Virus record (IMG/VR): IMGVR_UViG_3300042887_001843
Location: 1-26,012 of that record
Length of the DNA: 26,012 bases
DNA from: a virus
Reading direction: 5' to 3' (one strand)
Below the pieces are notes generated by a model that was not told the DNA's origin, made no database searches, and saw only the letters and a list, made by a program, of their open reading frames with translations. A program made the position numbers and the translations under genes. Position 1 is the first letter of the stretch; each line of letters starts with the position of its first letter. This document shows positions 4,783 through 11,753 of the stretch, one piece after another.

Positions 4783-5166
4783 ATGCGCATCCTACAAATG
4801 ACATCCAAATATGAGGCCGAGGTGGTTCGATTAAAAAACGAACTACTTCGCCCACAGGTAAAATTTACTAGCAAAATGGATGATTTCGCCAAGGTTATGC
4901 AATCCGTTTGCATTGCCTGCGATGTAACCCCTGCGCAGTTGTTAAGCACTTCCAGGGAGGGCGACATTAAGGATGCCAGGCATATGTTGGTTTACATTTT
5001 GAGACAGCACTACGCTTTAAGATATTCAGAGATTGGCAGACGTTTGGGGCGTGATCACTCAACAGCTATTAATAGCTACAACAGAATGCGGGATTTTTTG
5101 GAGTTTGACAGATCAGTGCAGAAGATTTATAAAACAGTCAAGGAGCTGTTGGGCATATGCAACTAA
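4783..5166 (+). CDS. DnaA domain IV-like DNA-binding protein
   Basis: A protein of 127 aa from ATG 4783, or 147 aa from the in-frame ATG 4723. The C-terminal ~85 residues match the DnaA duplex-DNA-binding domain IV: STSREGDIKDARHMLVYILR, then YSEIGRRLGRDHSTAINSYN, containing the RDHSTAI signature that reads DnaA boxes in the major groove. The N-terminal part is a short coiled coil. The AAA+ ATPase domain of DnaA is absent, so it cannot melt DNA by itself. I prefer 4783 because AAGGAG lies 6 nt before it, rare in this window, and the upstream choice overlaps the previous gene by 50 bases. Likely roles are origin recognition for phage replication or competition with host DnaA. Confidence 0.8.
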   Translation: MRILQMTSKYEAEVVRLKNELLRPQVKFTSKMDDFAKVMQSVCIACDVTPAQLLSTSREGDIKDARHMLVYILRQHYALRYSEIGRRLGRDHSTAINSYNRMRDFLEFDRSVQKIYKTVKELLGICN

Positions 5167-6548
5167 GGCCATATCAGTTAACAGCTGTCGATGAGATCCG
5201 CGCGGCGTTTAAAGAGGCTAAGCGGGTTGTGTTGTGTTTGCCCACTGGAGCAGGCAAGACAGTTGTATTTTCTGAGATTGTGCGCAGAGTGTTGGAAAAG
5301 GGGCGCAGGGTGGCGATTGTTACCCACCGCAGGGAGTTGCTCAGCCAAGCGGGCAAATTAAACCGCTGCGATATTTTGATGGTGGAGACACTAAACAACC
5401 AAATAAAGCGGGGGGTGGTAAACTTAAGCAGTTACGATTTGCTTGTAATTGATGAGGCGCACATTGGAAATTTTCGCAAGATTTTGGAGGGGTTCAATGG
5501 CTTTGTGATTGGCGCAACTGCAACGCCAGTAAGTAAGCCACCGATGGCGCAAAGCTATGGCCGACTGATAAACTCGGTAGGGATTGGGGAACTGATCGCG
5601 CAGGGCTATCTGTGCAATCCAATTACCTATGCAATGCACCCAGTGGACACTTCAAAGATCGCCACGAGAATGGGTGAATTTACAGCGCAGGGATTGGATG
5701 ACGCTTTTAACCGCCCGAAAGTTTATGAGGGAGTTGTGAGTGAGTATGTTAAGAGATGGAAAGATAAGAAGGCGATTGTCTTTTGCGTGAACATTGAGGC
5801 CACAATCAATACCGCTGAGGCTTTTGCCAAGGAGTTGGGGGAGGGGCGGGTTTATTGCGTTCACTCAAAACAAAGCGCATACGAAAGAGCCGACCTAATA
5901 GAGGAATTTATGGTTAGTAAATACGGCATCCTCGTTAACTGCGGAATTGCTACCACTGGCTTTGATTGCCCAGATATTGAGGTTGTTGTTGTGAACAGGG
6001 CTACCAAATCCGTAGCGCTATGGCTGCAAATGGTGGGGCGTGGATCGCGTCCGACGGCAAACAAATCGGAGTTCACCATTTTGGACTTTGGCGAGAATGT
6101 GCACCGCTTAGGATTCTGGCAGGAGGCACGCGATTGGGGCAAGGCATTCGCTGGGATCGAGCAAAAGAAAGGGCAAGGCGTGGCACCTGTTAAGGATTGC
6201 CCGTGTTGCGGCGCTGTGCTCTACGCATCCGCTCGCTTCTGTGAGTTCTGCGGTGAGGTATTTGCAAGCGAAAAGAAAGCCGAGCGCGGTAGTTTGGAAT
6301 TGATGGCCTACGAAAAGCTTAACGGGCGCTATCTATTTGAGATTGCCAAAACGCCAGCCGATTTATGGGAACTTAAAAGCCGTAAGAACTACAAGCAGGC
6401 ATTCATTGAGCGGGTGCTGTATTATGCAAACTACACAGAGTTAAAACGCTTCTGGCGGTCAAAGGGTTACACGCAAGGCTATACCAACCGCAGAGAGCGA
6501 GAATTTGCCGAAGGTGGCGCAGTTAAAAATTTTATCGTAAAATTATGA
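5157..6548 (+). CDS. superfamily 2 DEXH-type helicase with zinc ribbon
   Basis: A 463-aa helicase. The motifs in order are: LRPYQ (3-7), Walker A PTGAGKT (29-35), Ia-like VTHRREL (55-61), DEAH (99-102), motif III GATATP (119-124), motif V GIATTGFDCP (263-272) and motif VI QMVGRGSRP (291-299) with an arginine finger. A zinc ribbon follows (Cys348, Cys351, Cys362, Cys365), then a helical C-terminus (~375-463) resembling the tail of phage replicative helicases of this type. It would unwind or remodel DNA using ATP, at the origin or at forks. It overlaps the DnaA-like gene by 10 bases and the next 48-aa gene by ATGA, so recognition, unwinding and regulator are made together. Confidence 0.9.
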   Translation: MQLRPYQLTAVDEIRAAFKEAKRVVLCLPTGAGKTVVFSEIVRRVLEKGRRVAIVTHRRELLSQAGKLNRCDILMVETLNNQIKRGVVNLSSYDLLVIDEAHIGNFRKILEGFNGFVIGATATPVSKPPMAQSYGRLINSVGIGELIAQGYLCNPITYAMHPVDTSKIATRMGEFTAQGLDDAFNRPKVYEGVVSEYVKRWKDKKAIVFCVNIEATINTAEAFAKELGEGRVYCVHSKQSAYERADLIEEFMVSKYGILVNCGIATTGFDCPDIEVVVVNRATKSVALWLQMVGRGSRPTANKSEFTILDFGENVHRLGFWQEARDWGKAFAGIEQKKGQGVAPVKDCPCCGAVLYASARFCEFCGEVFASEKKAERGSLELMAYEKLNGRYLFEIAKTPADLWELKSRKNYKQAFIERVLYYANYTELKRFWRSKGYTQGYTNRREREFAEGGAVKNFIVKL

Positions 6549-6691
6549 AACTAAATTTAAACGGCTACACGCCGAAACAGTATGCCGTTTTGATTATGCG
6601 GCAGGATCTAAAGTATTCAATTAGGGAGATTTCCGAGCGGTTGGGTTACAGCCAGTCGGGGGTTAGATACATTTTAATGATGAAGAAATGA
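6545..6691 (+). CDS. 48-aa helix-turn-helix protein
   Basis: A very short gene from ATG 6545 to TGA 6689-6691, linked by ATGA overlaps to the helicase before it and the 64-aa gene after it. Its product reads as an almost bare helix-turn-helix: YTPKQYAVLIMRQDL, then YSIREISERLGYSQSGVRYI, close in pattern to sigma region 4-like or Hin-type HTH units (IREISERLGYSQSGV). There is no room for an oligomerisation domain. It may bind the phage origin or operators, or be a translational coupling element for its neighbours. The coupling on both sides and the clear HTH make it credible despite its size. Confidence 0.7.
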   Translation: MKLNLNGYTPKQYAVLIMRQDLKYSIREISERLGYSQSGVRYILMMKK

Positions 6692-6882
6692 AAACATTTG
6701 TAATCACAGTAGAAATCGAGCACACAGATAAGAGCTACAACAGCACAGAAATTCAGGAGTTTATCCAGGGGATCAGTTTGCCTGAAGCGCAATGGGTGAA
6801 GGTTATGAAAAAGGCTTTTAAGGAAACAACGCTAGGCCATAACGCTTTTGGCATTGAGGTAACTTATGCAATAAAGGAATGA
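6688..6882 (+). CDS. 64-aa protein of unknown function
   Basis: Not recognised. A small soluble alpha/beta-looking protein: MKTFVITVEIEHTD forms a beta strand, EIQEFIQGISLPEAQWVKVMKKAF is helical, and FGIEVTYAIKE returns to a strand. It is acidic overall, with no membrane segment or metal motif. ATG 6688 overlaps the stop of the 48-aa HTH gene, and TGA 6880-6882 overlaps the ATG of the HNH-like gene. Position within a tightly coupled replication operon suggests an accessory role; no more can be said from sequence. Confidence 0.65.
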   Translation: MKTFVITVEIEHTDKSYNSTEIQEFIQGISLPEAQWVKVMKKAFKETTLGHNAFGIEVTYAIKE

Positions 6883-7493
6883 AACGGAAGCAATGGACCC
6901 CAGCCGAAACGGCAGAATTTGTGCAGCTGTACCCTACAACAATGGCCAAGGATTTGGCCGAGCGATTCGGTTGCTCAGTTGCTCAGATCTACCACAAACA
7001 GCAAAATACTGGCGTTAACAAAAACACCGAATTTTTGCACCAATACTACAAAGCCAATTTCAAAGGGCACCCGGCTACCCAATTTAAAAAGGGAATGACA
7101 AGCTGGAACAAAGGCACCAAAGGCGTAATGATGGGTGGAGTTGAAACCCAATTTAAAAAGGGGCAAGAGCCGCACAATACTAAGCCCATAGGCTACCGCA
7201 GTTATCGCGATGGGTATATGGTTGAAAAGACAGCCCAGGGCTTTAAGTTGGTGCACGTATTGTTATGGGAATCAATTAACGGCCCAGTGCCTAAAGGTAT
7301 GTTTGTGGTATTCAAAGACCGCAACAAGGCTAATATCGCACTGGACAATCTCGAGCTTATCGACCGCCACGAGCATATGAGGCGCAACAACATCAAAAAC
7401 TTGCCCGAGGAACTCAGGGAAGTATTACATATTAAAAAAAGTATCACACGAAAAATTAACCAATTAGAAAAAAATGGCACGCAACAAAATTAA
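6879..7493 (+). CDS. HNH-like endonuclease with N-terminal HTH
   Basis: A 204-aa protein. Residues ~4-45 (KQWTPAETAEFVQLYP ... CSVAQIYHKQQNTG) resemble a Myb/HTH DNA-binding unit. Residues 68-104 contain two copies of TQFKKG (68-72 region and 90-95), the first followed by SWNKGTKG, a pattern seen in phage HNH proteins. Residues 125-162 are HNH_3-like: VHVLLWESINGPVPKGMFVV, then FKDRNKANIALDNLEL. The first His (126) and the last Asn (157) are present, but the central His is Phe145, so cleavage activity is uncertain; such F variants may be natural in this subgroup. It may be a homing-type nuclease or a replication-associated nickase. It overlaps its neighbours by 4 and 20 bases. Confidence 0.75.
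   Translation: MKRKQWTPAETAEFVQLYPTTMAKDLAERFGCSVAQIYHKQQNTGVNKNTEFLHQYYKANFKGHPATQFKKGMTSWNKGTKGVMMGGVETQFKKGQEPHNTKPIGYRSYRDGYMVEKTAQGFKLVHVLLWESINGPVPKGMFVVFKDRNKANIALDNLELIDRHEHMRRNNIKNLPEELREVLHIKKSITRKINQLEKNGTQQN
7077..7162 (+). repeat. 17-bp direct repeat inside HNH-like gene
   Basis: The sequence ACCCAATTTAAAAAGGG occurs at 7077-7093 and again at 7146-7162, 69 bases (23 codons) apart. It encodes the TQFKKG motif both times, and the identity extends to wobble positions, so a recent internal duplication is likely. Confidence 0.8.
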
Positions 7494-7695
7494 TGATCTA
7501 CGCGATCACCTATTTGAAACCCTGGAACGCCTAAAGGATGGCGATATTGACATAGCAACGGCGAAGGCAATGGCCGACGTGGGGCAGGTTATTATAAACT
7601 CGGCAAAGATTGAAATTGATTTTATTAAGGCAACTGGCTCTAATAAAGACAGTGGATTTATTAAGTTGGGCGATGGTAATGAGAAACTGTTATGA
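7474..7695 (+). CDS. 73-aa helical phage protein of unknown function
   Basis: Not assignable to a function. A soluble, largely helical protein: NKINDLRDHLFETLERLKDG, then DIATAKAMADVGQVIINSAK and IEIDFIKATGSN, with a polar end (KLGDGNEKLL). This layout (helix, short DGDID turn, ATAKAMADVGQVIINSA) looks like a recurring class of small phage early proteins found near replication genes, but I cannot name a characterised member. It starts 20 bases inside the HNH-like gene, and its stop overlaps the ATG of the next small gene (ATGA). That supports translation as part of the operon. Confidence 0.65.
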   Translation: MARNKINDLRDHLFETLERLKDGDIDIATAKAMADVGQVIINSAKIEIDFIKATGSNKDSGFIKLGDGNEKLL

Positions 7696-7868
7696 GCAAA
7701 CCAACACACGCACGGATTGCCCACGTTGAAGTAACAGAAAACGGAATTTTAATTAAGGCAATTCACTTACACGATGATCACGGCGAGTATATTCGCGACG
7801 CTAAACTTAACGGGCAAATACTTTGCACGCTTACTGAGCATCTGCTTAAAATTACAATATGCAAATAA
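7692..7868 (+). CDS. 58-aa His-rich small protein
   Basis: A short ORF from ATG 7692 to TAA 7866-7868. The start overlaps the stop of the 73-aa gene (ATGA), and the end overlaps the primase-like gene by 10 bases. The product is soluble and contains a His/Asp-rich centre (IHLHDDHGEYIRDAKLNG) that could bind a metal, although no known metal site is recognisable. A beta-rich N-terminus (ARIAHVEVTENGILIKAI) precedes it. Not recognised. Because it fills the gap between two coupled genes exactly, it is likely real. Confidence 0.6.
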   Translation: MSKPTHARIAHVEVTENGILIKAIHLHDDHGEYIRDAKLNGQILCTLTEHLLKITICK

Positions 7869-10024
7869 CCTATCTGCCGAACATAAGACAGTCGGCAAAG
7901 CACCACACTATCCAAATCGCTGATTATTTCGCCCTGGTGCGATCTGGTCAGCATTTGGCACTTATTGAAGCGTACAGAAATACCAAGGCGCTGAGTAAGG
8001 ATGAGCAGGCCGAGGCAAAGCAACGGATTCCTGCGGTTACGATATCGGGAACTTTTCGAGATAATGTGAGCAATGCAAACCTCATCCAGCACTCAGGGCT
8101 CATTTGCATCGATTTTGACGCGGTGGAAGATGTGGCTCGGCTAAAGGATGAACTGGCCAAAGATCCCTATACATTTGCGGCTTTGTTATCCGTTTCAGGC
8201 AATGGCTTGGCTGCACTTGTTAAGATTGAGCCAGAGCGCCATTTGGATGCGTTCAATGGGCTCAAACAGTACTATTTTAAAAACTACGGGCAACTGATTG
8301 ATCAGAGTTGCAAGAATGTGAGCCGGTTGCGGTTCCTTTCTTATGATCCTTTGCTGTACGTCAACGAGCAAAGTAAGACGTTTAAGGAGTACCCCAAAAA
8401 AGAAGCCAAGCCAAAGCAAGTGCACACTGTGCTGACCGGCAATGAATTTGATGAATTGATTGATAGGATTTGCAGGGGCGGCTATGATCTAACAGAGGGC
8501 GCTTACAAAAATTATCTCGATATTGGCTTTGCACTGGCTTCTGAGTTTGGAGAGCGAGGCCGTGAGTATTTTCACGCCATCGCCGCCCAAAACAGCAAAT
8601 ACGACCATATCAAGGCCGATAGGCAGTACAATTATTGCCTCAGAGATACAGGGCAGAGCAAAATCGGGATAGGCACTTTTTACTATTACGCTAAGCAGTC
8701 GGGCGTTGAGTTGAAAAGCCAGCAGGCTGTGAAGTTGGAAAACATTGCAAAAATGGCCAAAAAGCAAGGGCGTGCTCAGGAGTCGGTTGTTGAGATTGCG
8801 CGGCTGTCTGGAATGGACGTTGAAAAGGCCACCGAGACCGCCGCCGCAGTATTTGAGGCCAATGTTTCGCTGCAGCTTACGGGTCAGACGCCCGTAGCGC
8901 TATGCCAGTTGTATCTTCAAAACAACCACCAACTGCATTATAACACGATCACGGCAGATATTGAGGATCGCTCAATACTGTTTAACAATCGCCCCAAGAT
9001 TTTGGATGACATGGGCCTAAATACGATGTATCTGCGCTTCAGCGAGTTGACTGATAACAAGATTTCATTTGAATTTTTCTGCAGGGTGATCTATTCGGAA
9101 TTAACACGTTATTACAACCCATTTGAGGACTTTCTGAAAGCGAATGAGTCAGTACAGCGAAGTCAGCAACTAATCGATGAGTTGGCCGCTTGCATAGAAA
9201 CCACCACGCCGCACGTTGCCAAATACTTAACTCACTGGGGCGTTGGAATGATTGCCAGCGTTTACGGCCATACCTCGCCCCTGGTATTGGTATTGGCAGG
9301 GGAGCGCCAAAATACAGGTAAAACTGAGTTTTTTAGGCGCTTGCTTCCCAAGCCACTGGCCAACTATTACGCAGAGTCTAAACTGGACGGCGGTAAGGAT
9401 GATGATATTTTGCTGACCAAAAAGCTCATTATTATGGATGATGAATTTGGGGGTAAATCAAAATTTGAGGCCAAACGATTTAAGGAGTTAACGAGTAAGG
9501 CCAGTTTTTCAATTCGCCTGCCTTATGGGCGCACCCACCGAGATTTGAAGCGATTGGCCGTCTTAGCAGGAACTACTAACGATCTGGGCCTTATCTCAGA
9601 TCCAACAGGCAACCGTCGAATCTTGCCTATTAACGTGCTCGGCATTGATCACCAGCGATACAACGCCATTGACAAAACAGCGCTTTTTATGGCATTCTAC
9701 GACCTCTATCAGGCAGGGTTCAATTGGCACCTTTCGAGTGAGGATATACTACAATTAAACGAAAATAGTAGTGAATTTAATGCAATTAATTTTGAAGCGG
9801 AATTAATAAACCAATTTTTTAGAGTTCCACAAAATGGTGATTATAGCGATTATTTAACAAATACCGAATTGAAAATATATCTCGAGGTAAACAGCCAACA
9901 GCGGATTTTTGACACTCGAAAGTTGGGGATGGAAATGAAAAATTTGGGCTTTCAACAAGTGAAAAGGAAGGTCAATGGATCAACAATGCGCTGCTATGCG
10001 GTTGTAAAAATAGCCAGACAATGA
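7859..10024 (+). CDS. primase/helicase-like replication protein (BT4734-like N domain, PriCT, VirE-type P-loop)
   Basis: A 721-aa multidomain protein. Residues ~40-175 fit the BT4734/BF3469-like N domain (SGLICIDFDAVEDV, LSVSGNGLAALVKI), an archaeo-eukaryotic primase-like fold. Residues ~195-285 resemble a PriCT-type linker (YDLTEGAYKNYLDIGFALAS). Residues ~455-620 are a VirE/superfamily 3-like ATPase: Walker A GERQNTGKT (481-489, Lys488), Walker B KLIIMDDEFGG (Asp527, Asp528, Glu529) and an arginine-containing LAGTTNDLGLISDPTGNRRI segment. The C-terminus looks like a winged-helix module. It is expected to prime and unwind at the phage origin. It ends directly before the repeat cluster at 10037-10278, a plausible binding target. 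Codons 14-18 carry the 12-nt match to the candidate small RNA. Confidence 0.88.
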   Translation: MQITYLPNIRQSAKHHTIQIADYFALVRSGQHLALIEAYRNTKALSKDEQAEAKQRIPAVTISGTFRDNVSNANLIQHSGLICIDFDAVEDVARLKDELAKDPYTFAALLSVSGNGLAALVKIEPERHLDAFNGLKQYYFKNYGQLIDQSCKNVSRLRFLSYDPLLYVNEQSKTFKEYPKKEAKPKQVHTVLTGNEFDELIDRICRGGYDLTEGAYKNYLDIGFALASEFGERGREYFHAIAAQNSKYDHIKADRQYNYCLRDTGQSKIGIGTFYYYAKQSGVELKSQQAVKLENIAKMAKKQGRAQESVVEIARLSGMDVEKATETAAAVFEANVSLQLTGQTPVALCQLYLQNNHQLHYNTITADIEDRSILFNNRPKILDDMGLNTMYLRFSELTDNKISFEFFCRVIYSELTRYYNPFEDFLKANESVQRSQQLIDELAACIETTTPHVAKYLTHWGVGMIASVYGHTSPLVLVLAGERQNTGKTEFFRRLLPKPLANYYAESKLDGGKDDDILLTKKLIIMDDEFGGKSKFEAKRFKELTSKASFSIRLPYGRTHRDLKRLAVLAGTTNDLGLISDPTGNRRILPINVLGIDHQRYNAIDKTALFMAFYDLYQAGFNWHLSSEDILQLNENSSEFNAINFEAELINQFFRVPQNGDYSDYLTNTELKIYLEVNSQQRIFDTRKLGMEMKNLGFQQVKRKVNGSTMRCYAVVKIARQ

Positions 10025-10036
10025 AAAACGGATTTT

Positions 10037-10278
10037 CTCTGACCACCTCTGAGCCCAATGTTTATAAGGGTTTGACCAAAAGGTGGTCAGAGAGGCAAGT
10101 AAAAAACATAACTTCCCTAGAAAATTATTTTTTCAATTTCCATTTTTTTTATTTTGTAGTTCTGGAAAAGTCTTTGACTTTCTCTGACCACCTGACCACC
10201 TTTTGCCTTGCGCCCAATGATAGCGCGCCTTAAGAGGTGGTCAGAGAGCTTTTTTTCTCTGACCACCCTCTGACCACC
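10037..10278 (+). repeat. cluster of CTGACCACC repeats: candidate origin iterons/operators
   Basis: This 280-bp stretch without a convincing gene holds seven copies of the element. Plus-strand copies of CTCTGACCACC are at 10037, 10182, 10257 and 10268, with a partial CTGACCACC at 10192. Minus-strand copies (GGTGGTCAGAG) are at 10082-10092 and 10236-10246. Tandem copies are 10-11 bp apart, one helical turn. Copies at 10236-10247 and 10256-10267 form a 12-bp perfect inverted repeat with an 8-nt loop; TGACCA (10073-10078)/TGGTCA (10084-10089) forms a second. An A/T-rich tract (10099-10160) lies between copies. Position after the replication protein and before the packaging genes suggests replication iterons, or operators for the late promoter. 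Confidence 0.8.
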
Positions 10279-10289
10279 GTACAAATTGC

Positions 10290-10297
10290 TAACTTTG
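10290..10297 (+). promoter_or_regulatory. TAACTTTG -7 box at head of late genes
   Basis: TAACTTTG ends 7 nt before ATG 10305, so the transcript would be nearly leaderless. No TTTG is found at the usual -33 distance; that position is taken by the last GACCACC repeat (10268-10278). A factor bound to the repeats could therefore activate or block this promoter. Confidence 0.5.
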
Positions 10298-10304
10298 CTA
10301 ATAT

Positions 10305-10640
10305 ATGACTGAGGATAAAATACAGCAGGAAATTATAATGTATTATAAAAACTATTTCCAAATAAAATATAAGAGTTGTTTAATCTTTAGCATCCCTAAC
10401 GGGGGGCTAAGAGATATGCGCACGGCAATGCTCATGAAGGCCACAGGATTAACACCAGGGGCGAGTGATCTGATTGTGATTTACTTTGGTAAGTTGCTAT
10501 TCGTTGAAGTCAAGACATCAACAGGCACGCAGTCAGAAGAGCAGAAGGTATTTGCTCAGCGTGTTAGAGACTGTGGTTTTGATTATCATTTGGTGCGCTC
10601 ATTGCTGGACTTTAAACTACTACTGACATGCCAACAATAA
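10305..10640 (+). CDS. VRR-NUC nuclease
   Basis: A 111-aa single-domain nuclease of the VRR-NUC branch of the PD-(D/E)XK superfamily. The order is typical: QQEIIMYYKNYF (helix 1), FSIPNGGLRD, LMKATGLTPGASDLIV with the active-site Asp, then LLFVEVKTSTGTQSEEQKVF with the Glu-x-Lys pair and a Gln-rich helix. Stand-alone phage VRR-NUC proteins are thought to cut branched or flapped DNA; here it may process replication intermediates before packaging. It opens the late module right after the repeat cluster and overlaps the HNH gene by 13 bases. Confidence 0.88.
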   Translation: MTEDKIQQEIIMYYKNYFQIKYKSCLIFSIPNGGLRDMRTAMLMKATGLTPGASDLIVIYFGKLLFVEVKTSTGTQSEEQKVFAQRVRDCGFDYHLVRSLLDFKLLLTCQQ

Positions 10641-10945
10641 ACAAGCCTAAGCAGGGAGGTAAGAAGCCACGCCAATACGTCAAGGGTTCATACATAGAGC
10701 CGCGCTATAATACCCAGCATTGGCGCAACCTTCGCGCATCAGTGTTGAAAGCATCACCACTATGCAAAGCGTGTGAGTCTGTTGGATTGATTACCTTAGC
10801 GCAGATGGTGGATCACATTGAGCCCGTGAGATTAGGCGGTGAGTTCTGGGATGCCGATAACTTGCAACCGTTGTGCAATTCCTGCCACGCGAGTAAGAGC
10901 GCCAAGGAAAGGAATCTTGACCCGTACGGGCATGATGATCTTTAA
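10628..10945 (+). CDS. HNH endonuclease associated with packaging
   Basis: A 105-aa HNH nuclease. After a basic N-terminus (KPKQGGKKPRQYVKG) it has Cys46-x2-Cys49 (LCKACE), Asp62-His63 in MVDHIEPV, Asn78 in WDADNLQPL, and Cys83-x2-Cys86-His87 (LCNSCHASK). This is the complete zinc-stabilised HNH arrangement. HNH proteins next to terminase genes are known in HK97-like phages, where they assist terminase cutting of cos or pac DNA. It lies two genes downstream of the repeat cluster and directly before the small terminase gene, separated by a promoter region. Confidence 0.9.
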   Translation: MPTINKPKQGGKKPRQYVKGSYIEPRYNTQHWRNLRASVLKASPLCKACESVGLITLAQMVDHIEPVRLGGEFWDADNLQPLCNSCHASKSAKERNLDPYGHDDL

Positions 10946-10973
10946 GCAGGACCCACAAAACCGCAGGCTTTAC

Positions 10974-11024
10974 TTTGATTTACACATGGGCGAAAATAAA
11001 TTTGCATATTTTAACGTATATTTG
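10974..11024 (+). promoter_or_regulatory. promoter(s) for the packaging/structural genes
   Basis: TTTG (10974-10977), 19 nt, TAAATTTG (10997-11004) is a full Bacteroidota promoter giving a leader of about 20 nt. A second box, TATATTTG (11017-11024), ends 5 nt before ATG 11030 and could start a nearly leaderless transcript. The 84-bp gap between the HNH and terminase genes holds nothing else that I can see. Confidence 0.65.
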
Positions 11025-11029
11025 TAAAT

Positions 11030-11500
11030 ATGAAAGGGAGACCACGCAAACCCGTTGATTTAAAAAAAATCGAGGGGACTTTTCGCGCCGACCGAAGTCT
11101 TGAGCAGCCGATGATTGTCGAGCTGAGCGTTGGAGTCCCACAACCACCCGCTCACCTAAATGAATTGGGCTTTGAGTACTGGGATATCACTTGCAAGGAG
11201 TTGAAAAATAATAACCTACTGGCTGGCGCTGATCTCGGTTTAGTTGCCGGGTACTGCAACGAATTGGGTTTGTATAAAAAAGCCTGCGAGATAAACAACA
11301 AAGAGGGCGAGGTTGTTGTTAACAGATTTGGCGAGCGTGTTGTTTCGCCGTGGTACGATGTGCGCAGCAAAGCATTGAAGCAAGCCACGCAGATGGGGCA
11401 GTTGTTTGGAATCACACCAAGCGCCAGGGCAAGGATTGAAACTGGAAACGTTAAGCCAGCGAGTAAATTAGAATTATTGAAAAAACCTAAAACCGCATAA
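11030..11500 (+). CDS. terS: small terminase subunit, P27 family
   Basis: A 156-aa protein. It starts KGRPRKPVDLKKIEGTFR, the basic leader common to P27-type small terminases, followed by PQPPAHLNELGFEYWDITCK. The helical core contains DLGLVAGYCNELGLYKKACE and SPWYDVRSKALKQATQMGQL, and the C-terminus reads FGITPSARARIETG, all typical of this family. The small subunit binds the packaging site on phage DNA and hands it to the large subunit. It begins the packaging module under its own promoter. An 83-aa gene separates it from terL, which is not the usual direct adjacency. Confidence 0.9.
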   Translation: MKGRPRKPVDLKKIEGTFRADRSLEQPMIVELSVGVPQPPAHLNELGFEYWDITCKELKNNNLLAGADLGLVAGYCNELGLYKKACEINNKEGEVVVNRFGERVVSPWYDVRSKALKQATQMGQLFGITPSARARIETGNVKPASKLELLKKPKTA

Positions 11501-11501
11501 A

Positions 11502-11753
11502 ATGAAAAAGACAGTTAACAAAGCAACGCACAAAGCCGCATTTGAAACGGCGCACGTTGAATACCAGGGGCGCGAGTACAGGATTGAAGAGCGAGGCCAC
11601 CAATTTGTGATCACTATGGACCAAGGCAGCGGATTCCGTGAGTGTGGCAAGTTTGGATTGTGGGATGAGGCGTTTGTGTATCGCAACTTGAAACTCGCTG
11701 AAGAGGCAAAGGCCATTTTTGAAAGCCAGTGCTTAAAGTTGAAAAGTATATAA
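11502..11753 (+). CDS. 83-aa protein between the terminase genes
   Basis: Not recognised. A small basic/acidic mixed protein with no membrane segment. It starts MKKTVNKATHKAAFETA, has a likely beta region (EYQGREYRIEERGHQFVITM) and ends in a helix (LAEEAKAIFESQCLKLKSI). It starts one base after the terS stop, and its end overlaps the terL GTG start by 25 bases. Insertion between small and large terminase is uncommon; it may be a packaging accessory or a regulatory insert. The continuous coupling suggests that it is translated. Confidence 0.65.
   Translation: MKKTVNKATHKAAFETAHVEYQGREYRIEERGHQFVITMDQGSGFRECGKFGLWDEAFVYRNLKLAEEAKAIFESQCLKLKSI

Noticed and set aside
10021-10233. 70-aa ORF starting in an ATGA overlap with the primase-like gene
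   Set aside because: It runs through the repeat cluster, and its product is a Phe/Leu-rich translation of repeats and A/T-rich DNA with no fold-like pattern. The repeats explain the sequence better.
10037-10278. Repeat cluster as a CRISPR array
   Set aside because: Repeats are only 9-12 bp, occur in both orientations and have irregular spacing without unique spacers.
10839-11027. 62-aa ORF overlapping the HNH gene and the terminase promoter
   Set aside because: Its first half is the HNH zinc region read in another frame, and its second half covers a consensus promoter; no coupling or leader supports it.
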